A stretch of 8,550 bases of DNA from Chloroflexi bacterium RBG_16_60_22 (lineage in GTDB: Bacteria > Chloroflexota > Dehalococcoidia > Dehalococcoidales > RBG-16-60-22), in contig MGNX01000090.1 in NCBI GenBank assembly GCA_001796935.1, positions 13,895 through 22,444 of the forward strand, read 5' to 3'. A model generated the notes under the pieces. That model was given only the letters and a program-made list of their open reading frames with translations, searched no databases and was not told the origin of the DNA. Of the stretch, positions 1 through 5,998 are shown piece after piece (the stretch's first letter is position 1; each line of letters begins with the position of its first letter). The translations under genes were made by a program, and so were the position numbers.

Positions 1-500
1 AGTTCATGGACCGCAACCCCGTGCTGGCCGGTTTTCCGGTGGACTACACCAACGACCCCTATGTTATCGCCCGGAACGAAAAGCAGGTCGCCATTAACAG
101 CACCCTCCGGGTCGATTTAAGGGGGCAGGTCTGCTCGGAGTCGGTGGGCTGCCGCCAGATAAGCGGCACCGGCGGCCAGCTGGAGTTCACCCGCGGCGCT
201 TACATGTCGCCGGGGGGCAAGGCGTTCATCTGCCTCCACGCCGCCCGCGAAGACAAAGACGGCAGGCCGGTATCCAACATCGTCCCCACCCTGGAGCTGG
301 GGGACATGGTAACCGTGCCGGCCTCGGACGTCTCCCACGTGGTCACCGAGTACGGGGTCGTCAACCTGAAGGGGAAGACTACCTGGCAGCGGGCCAAGGC
401 GCTGATATCCATCGCGCACCCGGACTTCCGTGCCGACCTCGAAAGGGCCGCCTGCGAGGCGAATATCATCACCAGGGGTACCATCTTTTTAGGTTTTTAA
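1..500 (+). CDS. Acetyl-CoA hydrolase/CoA-transferase family protein, C-terminal part
   Basis: This is the last ~165 codons of a gene that begins left of the window. The frame is already open at base 1, so the ATG at 6 is probably internal. The family moves CoA between acyl groups (acetate, butyrate or 4-hydroxybutyrate type CoA-transferases) or hydrolyses acetyl-CoA in the cytoplasm. Family marks, numbered from that ATG, are the glycine-rich GTGGQ at residues 54-58 followed by F-x-R-G-A and S-x-G-G-K, then EYGVVNLKGKT at 115-125 and IAHPDFR at 136-142 near the C-terminus. The catalytic glutamate normally lies further upstream, outside the window, so activity and substrate cannot be judged. 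It ends with TAA at 498-500. No clear Rho-independent terminator follows directly. A 432-base gap with its own promoter separates it from ilvD, so it is probably not part of the amino acid operon. Confidence 0.85.
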   Translation, partial: FMDRNPVLAGFPVDYTNDPYVIARNEKQVAINSTLRVDLRGQVCSESVGCRQISGTGGQLEFTRGAYMSPGGKAFICLHAAREDKDGRPVSNIVPTLELGDMVTVPASDVSHVVTEYGVVNLKGKTTWQRAKALISIAHPDFRADLERAACEANIITRGTIFLGF

Positions 501-588
501 CTTTCCACCTCGCCTCCCCCACGTATGATATCTATTCCCACCCGGCCGCCCTCGCGGCATCGGCGGCTTAGCCTGGAGGATTTCCGGG

Positions 589-682
589 AAAATCCCTCTC
601 ACTCTCCCTTTATTAAAGGGAGACGACCCATTGTTCAGAAGGTATTGTCCCCCTTTGTAAAAGGGGGACTAAGGGAGATTTT
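589..682. repeat. MITE-like hairpin repeat element
   Basis: This non-coding stretch is bounded by short imperfect inverted ends (AAAATC at 589-594, GATTTT at 677-682). Inside are two perfect hairpins: TCTCCCTTT/AAAGGGAGA (603-611 with 615-623) and GTCCCCCTTT/AAAGGGGGAC (647-656 with 660-669), each with a 3-base loop. C-run/TTT/G-run hairpins between AAATC-type ends resemble small non-autonomous repeats scattered between genes in many bacteria. No transposase and no clear target duplication are visible. A short open frame across 525-731 lies over this low-complexity sequence and is not a credible gene. Confidence 0.6.
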
Positions 683-694
683 AATCCTTTTTTC

Positions 695-755
695 TCCCCC
701 TCTCCAACTAAATCATCTCACGGGTTGTTAAAATGTAGCTGGTTGGAGAGGGGGA
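695..755. repeat. Long inverted repeat, dispersed-repeat type
   Basis: TCCCCCTCTCCAAC at 695-708 is perfectly complementary to 742-755, giving a 14-bp stem around a 33-base loop. A G-rich tail follows (GATACAGGGGGTGAGG, 754-769). No T-run follows the stem, so it does not look like an intrinsic terminator. The C-rich/G-rich arms recall the hairpin ahead of leuA (5932-5958), suggesting one family of intergenic repeats in this genome. Confidence 0.6.
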
Positions 756-811
756 TACAGGGGGTGAGGTAAAGTCCATTGCCGCCACAGGTAATATACC
801 CGTGCTTTAGC

Positions 812-841
812 TTGACAATAAACTCGCGCCCGTGCTATCTT
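812..841 (+). promoter_or_regulatory. Predicted sigma-70 type promoter of ilvD
   Basis: A perfect -35 box TTGACA (812-817) is followed after 18 bases by TATCTT (836-841, 4 of 6 to TATAAT). A TG lies one base upstream of the -10 (833-834), making an extended -10. Transcription would start near 848, giving a leader of about 85 bases before ilvD. The direct repeat CCCGTGCT (799-806 and 829-836) flanks the -35 box and overlaps the -10, as an operator might. Confidence 0.65.
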
Positions 842-852
842 TAGGTACGGGC
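828..852 (+). promoter_or_regulatory. GCCCGT/ACGGGC inverted repeat over the ilvD -10 region
   Basis: GCCCGT (828-833) pairs with ACGGGC (847-852), and three more pairs including wobbles are possible inside, with TTTT immediately after (853-856). It could be a protein-binding operator on DNA or a weak terminator for transcription arriving from upstream. Because it covers the predicted -10 and start site, it would not be complete in the ilvD transcript itself. The function is inferred only from position. Confidence 0.4.
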
Positions 853-880
853 TTTTAACAGAAGATTTCCCTATCACGGT

Positions 881-906
881 CCGTCTCGAGAGACGGTTTC
901 TTTTTT
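881..906 (+). terminator. Intrinsic terminator / candidate attenuator in the ilvD leader
   Basis: CCGTCT (881-886) and AGACGG (891-896) form a 6-bp GC-rich stem with a CGAG loop, followed directly by the T-rich tract TTTCTTTTTT (897-906). This is the standard layout of a Rho-independent terminator. It lies between the predicted ilvD promoter and the ilvD start, so it would stop transcripts before the operon unless disrupted, which suggests attenuation. No ATG, GTG or TTG leader peptide start and no T-box GGTGG-type motif is seen in the ~85-base leader, so any controlling signal is unknown. Confidence 0.65.
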
Positions 907-932
907 AGGGGACATAGTTCAAGGAGTAAACG

Positions 933-2588
933 ATGAAAAGTGATGCCGTAAAAAAGGGTATTGAGAGGGCGCCGCACCGCTCGCTGCTGTACGCCCTGGG
1001 GTGCACGCGCGAGGAGATTGACAAGCCGTTCGTCGGCATCGTCAACAGCTTTACCGAGATAGTCCCCGGGCACATCCACCTGCGCGGCATCGCCGACGCC
1101 GTCAAGGAAGGCGTGCGGGGGGCGGGGGGTGTTCCCTTCGAGTTCAATACCATCGCCATCTGCGACGGCATCGCCATGAACCACGCCGGCATGAAGTACA
1201 GCCTGCCGAGCCGGGAGCTGATTGCCGACACCGTTGAGGTGGAGGTGGAGGCCCACGCCTTCGATGCCCTGGTCTTCATCCCCAACTGCGACAAGATAAT
1301 ACCGGGGATGCTCATGGCGGCGGTGAGGCTGAACCTGCCGGCGATATTCGTCAGCGGCGGCCCGATGCTGGCGGGGGTGTTCGAAGGCAAGAAGGTGGAC
1401 CTCAATACTGTTTTCGAGTCGGTGGGGGCGGTGATGAGGGGCAAGATGACCGAGGCCGAGCTGACACGACTGGAAGAGGCGGCCTGCCCCGGCTGCGGCA
1501 GCTGCGCCGGCATGTTCACCGCCAACACGATGAACTGCCTGACCGAGGCCATGGGGATGGGCCTGCCGGGTAACGGCACCATACCGGCCGTCGATGCGCG
1601 GCGGCGGGCGTTGGCCCGGGAAGCCGGAAGGCAGGTAATGAATCTGTTGGCGAAGGACATACGTCCCGCCGGCATCGTCACCGGCGATGCCATTTACAAC
1701 GCCTTCACGGTGGACATGGCCATGGGCGGCAGCAGCAACTCGGTCCTGCACGTCATGGCCATCGCCAACGAGGCGGGAGTCGACTTTGACCTGGCCAGAG
1801 TAAATGAAATCAGCCAGCGCACCCCTTATCTCTGCAAGCTGAGCCCGGCCGGCACCAACCGCATCGAGGACCTGGACCGCGCCGGCGGCATCCAGGCGTT
1901 GATGGGAGAGCTCAAGGACCGTCTCAAGCTCAAGGCGCTGACCGTTACCGGCCAGACGGTAGCGGAAAATATTGCCAGGGTGAAAACGCTGGACAGCAGC
2001 GTCATCCACCCGGTGAAGGATGCCTACTCGGCCACGGGCGGGCTGGTGCTGCTCTTCGGGAACCTGGCCCCGGAGGGGGCGGTGGTTAAACGGGCGGCGG
2101 TGGCCCCGGAGATGATGGTACACCGCGGCCCGGCGCGCGTCTTCGAGTGCGAGGAGGACGCCACCAGGGCTATTTTAGACAATAAGATTAAGTCCGGCGA
2201 CGTGCTGGTCATCCGCTACGAAGGGCCAAAGGGCGGCCCCGGCATGCGGGAGATGCTCACGCCGACCTCGCTGCTGAGCGGCAGCGGCCGGGACAAGGAG
2301 GTGGCCCTGATTACCGACGGCCGGTTTTCCGGGGCGACCCGTGGGGCATCCATCGGGCATGTGTCACCGGAGGCCGCCGCCAGAGGTCCCATCGCCGCCG
2401 TGAGAGAAGGCGATATCATCAGCATCGATATCCCCAACTTCAAGCTCGATTTGGAGCTCAGCGACAAGGAAATAGCCGACCGCCTGGCGAAGGTGGCCGA
2501 TTTCGAGCCGAGGATAAAGACGGGTTACCTTCGCCGCTACATCGAGAAGGTGACCTCGGCCAGCACCGGCGCGGTGTTCAGTCGATAG
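933..2588 (+). CDS. ilvD: Dihydroxyacid dehydratase
   Basis: IlvD removes water from 2,3-dihydroxy-isovalerate or 2,3-dihydroxy-3-methylvalerate to give the 2-oxo acids that precede valine, leucine and isoleucine. It is a cytoplasmic Fe-S enzyme. The 551-residue length is normal for the IlvD/Edd family. Visible marks are the metal-site Asp78 in CDGIAM, NCDK at 118-121 (cluster Cys119, metal-binding Asp120 and Lys121), CPGCGSC at 185-191 carrying further cluster cysteines, GGSSNSVLH at 265-273, YEGPKGGPGM at 429-438, and DGRFSG at 462-467 with the probable catalytic Ser466. The first cysteine of the three-Cys [2Fe-2S] plant/mycobacterial type is Gly46 here (VPGHIHL), as in the oxygen-sensitive E. 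coli enzyme. AAGGAG at 921-926, six bases before the ATG, fixes the start. It is first in the ilvDBNC run and ends 11 bases before ilvB. Confidence 0.97.
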   Translation: MKSDAVKKGIERAPHRSLLYALGCTREEIDKPFVGIVNSFTEIVPGHIHLRGIADAVKEGVRGAGGVPFEFNTIAICDGIAMNHAGMKYSLPSRELIADTVEVEVEAHAFDALVFIPNCDKIIPGMLMAAVRLNLPAIFVSGGPMLAGVFEGKKVDLNTVFESVGAVMRGKMTEAELTRLEEAACPGCGSCAGMFTANTMNCLTEAMGMGLPGNGTIPAVDARRRALAREAGRQVMNLLAKDIRPAGIVTGDAIYNAFTVDMAMGGSSNSVLHVMAIANEAGVDFDLARVNEISQRTPYLCKLSPAGTNRIEDLDRAGGIQALMGELKDRLKLKALTVTGQTVAENIARVKTLDSSVIHPVKDAYSATGGLVLLFGNLAPEGAVVKRAAVAPEMMVHRGPARVFECEEDATRAILDNKIKSGDVLVIRYEGPKGGPGMREMLTPTSLLSGSGRDKEVALITDGRFSGATRGASIGHVSPEAAARGPIAAVREGDIISIDIPNFKLDLELSDKEIADRLAKVADFEPRIKTGYLRRYIEKVTSASTGAVFSR

Positions 2589-2599
2589 GGGGGACTTCA

Positions 2600-4309
2600 A
2601 TGAAAAAGACGGGTGCCCAGATTATCATGGAAAGCCTTATCCAGGAGGGAGTCGAGGTCATGTTCGGCTTTCCCGGCGGCTATATCCTGCCCTTCTACGA
2701 TACGCTGCCGCAATATCCCCAGCTAAGGCATATCCTGGTGCGCCACGAGCAGGGCGCGGCCCATGCCGCCGACGGCTACGCGCGGGCCACCGGTAAGGTA
2801 GGGGTCTGCGTGGCCACCTCCGGCCCCGGCGCTACCAATTTGGTGACCGGCATCGCCAATGCCTATATGGACTCCGTGCCGGTAGTCGCCTTTACCGGCC
2901 AGGCCACCCGGGCCTTCATCGGGAAGGACGCCTTCCAGGAGATAGATATCTCCGGGATTACTTTGCCCATCACCAAGCACAGCTACGTGGCCATGGATAC
3001 CGCCACGCTGGCCCGGACGGTTAAAGAAGCCTTCTACATTGCCCGGACAGGGCGTCCCGGGCCGGTGCTCATCGACCTGCCCCGCGATGTCCAGCTGGAC
3101 CAGGCGGAGTTCAGCTACCCGGACAGGGTGAACCTGCCCGGCTACAAGATACCCACTAAGGGCCATCCCACGCAGCTCAAGAACGCCGCCAAGCTCATCA
3201 ACGAGGCGCAGCAGCCACTCATCATCGCCGGCCGGGGCGTGGTTATCTCCGGGGCCTTCGAGGAGTTGAAACAGCTCGCCGAGACGGCCCAGATACCGGT
3301 GATTACCACCCTGCTGGGCATCGGGTGTTTCCCGGAAAACCACGTGCTCAGCTATGGCATGGCCGGCATGCACGGCTCCGGCTACGCCAACAAGGCCCTG
3401 GACAATACCGACCTGCTTATCGCCATCGGCATGAGGTTTGACGACCGCGTTACCGGCAAGATTAGCGCCTTTGCGCCCCATGCCAAGATAGTACACATCG
3501 ACCTCGACCCCGCGGAGATTGGTAAGAACGTGCCCGTCCACGTCCCGATAGTCGGCGACGTCAAGGCGGTACTCCAGGCGATGCAGAAGATGATTGAGTC
3601 CACCCAGCACATCGACTGGATAAAGCGGCTCGAAGGCTGGCGGAAACAGCACCCGATGACGGAAATCCGGGACCATTCCGGGCTGCTGCCCCAGTACATC
3701 ATCCGGCAGCTCTACGAGGCCACCGGCGGCGAGGCCGTCGTGGTGACCGGTGTGGGCCAGCACCAGATGTGGACCGCCCAGCACTACCTCTTCCACGAGC
3801 CCCATACCTTCATATCCTCCGGCGGGCTGGGCACGATGGGCTTCGGGCTGCCGGCGGCCATGGGCGCCAAGGTGGGCCGCCCGGATAAAACGGTCTGGTG
3901 CGTGGACGGGGACGGCAGCATCCAGATGACCATCCAGGAGCTGGCCACGCTCGTCCAGGACAAAATCGCCGTCAAGATAGCGGTGATAAACAACGGCTAC
4001 CTGGGCATGGTCAGGCAGTGGCAGGAGCTCTTTTATGAGCGACGGTACATCGCCACGCCGATATCCTGCCCGGACTTCGTCAGGATTGCCGAGGCCTACT
4101 GCATCGCCGGGCGGCGGGTCACCCAGCGCGAAGAGGTGAGACCGGCCATCGAGCAGGCCATGGCGCACGACGGGCCGTTCCTGATAGACTTCAAGGTGGA
4201 GCCGGAAGAGAACGTGTTCCCGATGGTGCCGCCGGGGGCGGCCGTCGGAGAATTTATCGAATTCCCCAAGAAAGAGGTGTCGACATGGCCACGACGAAGC
4301 ACACCATAG
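2600..4309 (+). CDS. ilvB: Acetohydroxyacid (acetolactate) synthase, catalytic large subunit
   Basis: IlvB joins two pyruvates into 2-acetolactate, or pyruvate and 2-oxobutyrate into 2-aceto-2-hydroxybutyrate, using thiamine diphosphate, Mg2+ and FAD. At 569 residues it is a normal AHAS large subunit with three domains: N-terminal pyrimidine-binding (about 1-165), central FAD-binding (about 190-325) and C-terminal diphosphate-binding (about 365-540). Glu50 in VRHEQGAAH activates the cofactor. GDGS at 437-440 with NNGYLGMVRQW at 465-474 forms the Mg/diphosphate site. Trp474 matches the plant herbicide-site tryptophan, and DAFQE is at 110-114. The position equivalent to the plant herbicide-site proline appears to be Thr103. 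The Shine-Dalgarno AGGGGGG (2587-2593) overlaps the ilvD stop codon. The last ~13 residues run past the usual end of the family and overlap the start of ilvN, suggesting coupled translation. A catabolic acetolactate synthase is unlikely given the FAD-type domain and the adjacent regulatory subunit. Confidence 0.97.
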   Translation: MKKTGAQIIMESLIQEGVEVMFGFPGGYILPFYDTLPQYPQLRHILVRHEQGAAHAADGYARATGKVGVCVATSGPGATNLVTGIANAYMDSVPVVAFTGQATRAFIGKDAFQEIDISGITLPITKHSYVAMDTATLARTVKEAFYIARTGRPGPVLIDLPRDVQLDQAEFSYPDRVNLPGYKIPTKGHPTQLKNAAKLINEAQQPLIIAGRGVVISGAFEELKQLAETAQIPVITTLLGIGCFPENHVLSYGMAGMHGSGYANKALDNTDLLIAIGMRFDDRVTGKISAFAPHAKIVHIDLDPAEIGKNVPVHVPIVGDVKAVLQAMQKMIESTQHIDWIKRLEGWRKQHPMTEIRDHSGLLPQYIIRQLYEATGGEAVVVTGVGQHQMWTAQHYLFHEPHTFISSGGLGTMGFGLPAAMGAKVGRPDKTVWCVDGDGSIQMTIQELATLVQDKIAVKIAVINNGYLGMVRQWQELFYERRYIATPISCPDFVRIAEAYCIAGRRVTQREEVRPAIEQAMAHDGPFLIDFKVEPEENVFPMVPPGAAVGEFIEFPKKEVSTWPRRSTP

Positions 4310-4821
4310 TCGCTCTGGTCGAGGATAAGCCCGGTGTCCTCAACCGCGTGGCGAGCCTGTTCCGGCGGCGGGGATTCAACATCGAGAGTATCGCCGTGGG
4401 ACACAGCGAGGTCGCTCACCTGTCGCGCATGACCATCATCGTCAACGGGACGACCGCCACGGTGGAGCAGGTCCGCAAGCAGCTGGACAAGCTAATCGAC
4501 GTGGTCCGGGTGTCCGATATAACAGGGGAAAATATCACCGTGCGGGAGCTGGCCCTCATCAAGGTCAAAGCCGGCTCGGCGACGCGCAGCGAGATTATCG
4601 AAATCGCCGATATCTTCCGGGGCAATATCGTGGACGTGGCCTCGGACTCCCTCACCGTCGAGATTACCGGCGACGAAGATAAAATCGAGTCCATGTTGAA
4701 GTTGCTGCGCGGTTTCGGCATCAAGGAGATAGCACGGACGGGGCGCGTCGCCATGGTCAGGGGGGCCATCGGCGCGCCGGCGCCGGAAGAGAAGGTTGCC
4801 AGGAGCCACACTAAAAAATAA
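4285..4821 (+). CDS. ilvN: Acetohydroxyacid synthase, regulatory small subunit
   Basis: IlvN binds the large subunit IlvB, raises its activity and usually confers feedback inhibition by valine. The 178 residues contain an N-terminal ACT domain (about 5-80, starting HTIVALVEDKPGVLNRV) and a C-terminal small-subunit domain (about 86-160, from RELALIKVKA through FGIKEIARTGRVAMVRG). Gly17 and Asn32 (in GFNIES) match residues needed for valine sensitivity in E. coli IlvH. The equivalent of E. coli Asn11 is Asp14, giving the VEDKPGVL form found in actinobacterial subunits. Valine control is therefore plausible but not proven. The ATG at 4285 has AGAGGTG five bases upstream (4273-4279) inside ilvB, and the two frames overlap by 25 bases. 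A charged tail of about 18 residues closes the protein. The gene ends 21 bases before ilvC. Confidence 0.95.
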   Translation: MATTKHTIVALVEDKPGVLNRVASLFRRRGFNIESIAVGHSEVAHLSRMTIIVNGTTATVEQVRKQLDKLIDVVRVSDITGENITVRELALIKVKAGSATRSEIIEIADIFRGNIVDVASDSLTVEITGDEDKIESMLKLLRGFGIKEIARTGRVAMVRGAIGAPAPEEKVARSHTKK

Positions 4822-4842
4822 GGCGGAAGGAGAAAAGTTATC

Positions 4843-5838
4843 ATGGTTAAAATTTACTATGAGAAGGATGCAAATCTGGACCTGCTGGCGGGCAAAGTGA
4901 TAGGAATTACCGGCTACGGCAGCCAGGGACACGCCCACGCGCAGAACCTCCGGGACAGCGGCTGCAAGGTGGTCGTTTCCGAGCTTAAAGACAGCCCGGG
5001 CTGGAAAAAGGCCAGGAAGGCCGGCTTTGAGGCGACCTCCGCCGAGGAGATGGCCGCAAAATCGGATATCATCGTGATGCTGGTACAGGACAATCTGCAG
5101 AAGTCCGTCTACGAGCAGTATATCGCCAGGAACCTGAGCAAGGGCAAGATGCTGATGTTCGCCCACGGGTTCAATATCCACTACGGCCAGATAACGCCGC
5201 CCGGGGACGTTGACGTTACCATGATTGCCCCCAAGTGCCCCGGCCCCATGCTGCGGCAGCTATACACGGAAAATGCCGGGCCTCCGGCGCTGGTGGCGGT
5301 GCACCAGGACGCTACCGGCAAAGCCAGGCAAATCGCCCTGGCCTACGCCCGCGGCATCGGCTGCGCCCGGGCCGGCGTGCTGGAGTCCACCTTCGCCGAG
5401 GAGACGGAGACCGACCTCTTCGGGGAGCAGGCGGTGCTCTGCGGCGGCATCAGCTCGCTGATTAAGGCGGGTTTCGAGACCCTCATCGAGGCCGGCTACC
5501 AGCCGGAAATCGCCTACTTCGAGGTCTGCCACGAGCTGAAGCTCATCATCGACATGATTTATAACGGCGGCCTGACCTACATGAGAAACTCGGTCAGCGA
5601 TACCGCCGAGTATGGCGACTATACCCGCGGGCCGAGGGTCATCGACGACATGGTGGCCGACGAGATGCGGCAAATCCTCGCCGAGGTGCAGGACGGCTCC
5701 TTCGCCCGGGAGTGGATTCTGGAGAACCAGGCCGGCCGTCCCATGTACCGTGCCCTGAAGCGCATGGACGAGGAGCACCCCATCGAGATTGTGGGCGCCG
5801 CCCTGCGCAAGATGATGCCCTGGCTGAAGACGGGCTAG
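4843..5838 (+). CDS. ilvC: Ketol-acid reductoisomerase, class I, with unusual cofactor loop
   Basis: IlvC isomerises and reduces acetolactate or acetohydroxybutyrate to the dihydroxy acids used by IlvD, with Mg2+ and a nicotinamide cofactor. The 331 residues fit the short class I form: an N-terminal Rossmann domain with GYGSQGHAHA (24-33) and an all-helical C-terminal domain. Catalytic residues are in place: His108 (FAHGFNIH), Asp191 and Glu195 (DLFGEQ), Glu227 and Glu231 (FEVCHELK), and Ser252 in the NSVSDTAEYGDY stretch. Two parts are atypical. The loop after the second beta strand reads SELKDSPGW (46-54), where NADPH enzymes usually read like GLREGSKS, so the Arg and the last Ser that hold the 2'-phosphate are lost and Glu47 and Asp50 are gained. 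The usual PKGPGH reads PKCPGP (130-135). NADH preference is therefore inferred. AAGGAG at 4827-4832, ten bases before the ATG, supports the start. The leuA promoter -35 box begins in the stop codon. Confidence 0.95.
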   Translation: MVKIYYEKDANLDLLAGKVIGITGYGSQGHAHAQNLRDSGCKVVVSELKDSPGWKKARKAGFEATSAEEMAAKSDIIVMLVQDNLQKSVYEQYIARNLSKGKMLMFAHGFNIHYGQITPPGDVDVTMIAPKCPGPMLRQLYTENAGPPALVAVHQDATGKARQIALAYARGIGCARAGVLESTFAEETETDLFGEQAVLCGGISSLIKAGFETLIEAGYQPEIAYFEVCHELKLIIDMIYNGGLTYMRNSVSDTAEYGDYTRGPRVIDDMVADEMRQILAEVQDGSFAREWILENQAGRPMYRALKRMDEEHPIEIVGAALRKMMPWLKTG

Positions 5839-5864
5839 ACAGGATAACATAATATCTGTATAAT
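5836..5864 (+). promoter_or_regulatory. Predicted sigma-70 type promoter of leuA
   Basis: TAGACA (5836-5841, 5 of 6 to TTGACA) and a perfect TATAAT (5859-5864) are separated by the ideal 17 bases. The -35 box starts on the TAG stop codon of ilvC. The surrounding 5842-5880 stretch is strikingly AT-rich for this GC-rich window. Transcription would start near 5871, giving a leader of about 135 bases before leuA. This is the best promoter match in the window. Confidence 0.75.
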
Positions 5865-5905
5865 ATATAGCGTTAAACATGATGTACCATAGTTGTTCCA
5901 CTACA

Positions 5906-5998
5906 GGGAGAATAAAGCTCGTCCTTACCGGCCCCTCTCCGATTATCCAGGAGAGGGGATAAGGCGGGTTTAACTCTGAATTATTCTCCCGAGGAGGA
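5906..5998 (+). promoter_or_regulatory. Structured leader of leuA, candidate translational switch
   Basis: GGGAGAATAA (5906-5915) is perfectly complementary to TTATTCTCCC (5981-5990), which directly abuts the leuA Shine-Dalgarno GAGGAGG (5991-5997). The same downstream arm can instead fold locally: TTCTCC (5984-5989) pairs with GGAGGA (5993-5998) across a 3-base loop with one G-U pair, hiding the Shine-Dalgarno. The two folds exclude each other, so the upstream strand would free the ribosome site. A further 7-base pairing, GTTAAAC (5872-5878) with GTTTAAC (5968-5974), would make a pseudoknot. No known riboswitch class is recognised. The switch role is inferred from base pairing only. Confidence 0.45.
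5923..5964. repeat. CCCCTCTCC/GGAGAGGGG hairpin in the leuA leader
   Basis: CCCCTCTCC (5932-5940) pairs perfectly with 5950-5958 around a 9-base loop, and CCTTA (5923-5927) with TAAGG (5960-5964) extends the stem past an asymmetric bulge. There is no T-run, so termination is unlikely. The arms resemble the 695-755 inverted repeat, which suggests a dispersed intergenic repeat that now sits inside the leader. Confidence 0.5.

Noticed and set aside
525..731. A 68-codon frame in the gap before ilvD
   Set aside because: It runs through the hairpin repeats, its codons follow the repeat sequence, and it has no convincing ribosome site.
589..770. CRISPR-like array before ilvD
   Set aside because: The repeats are inverted hairpins of different sequence, not regularly spaced direct repeats with unique spacers.
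842..932. T-box riboswitch ahead of ilvD
   Set aside because: The terminator end looks reminiscent, but the conserved T-box GGTGG-type sequence is absent and the leader is far too short for the stem I region.
855..2123. A 422-codon minus-strand frame opposite ilvD, and further ones opposite ilvC/leuA (5260-6330) and leuA (6550-7176)
   Set aside because: These are shadows of the real genes: biased composition, no family resemblance, and no supporting promoter or ribosome site.
2723..4168. A 481-codon open frame on the minus strand opposite ilvB
   Set aside because: It lies wholly antisense to an unmistakable gene and its translation has no recognisable motif. The strong G/C third-position bias of this DNA produces such long empty frames.
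5932..5958. Intrinsic terminator after ilvC
   Set aside because: The stem is strong, but the following bases are ATAAGGCGGG rather than a T-run.
5879..5962. A 27-codon frame in the leuA leader containing CTC GTC CTT and ATT ATC, considered as a leucine/isoleucine leader peptide
   Set aside because: Six branched-chain codons in 27 is near the average for proteins, there is no Shine-Dalgarno before the ATG pair, and no terminator hairpin with a T-run follows. It could still be translated as a near-leaderless peptide, but evidence is too weak.
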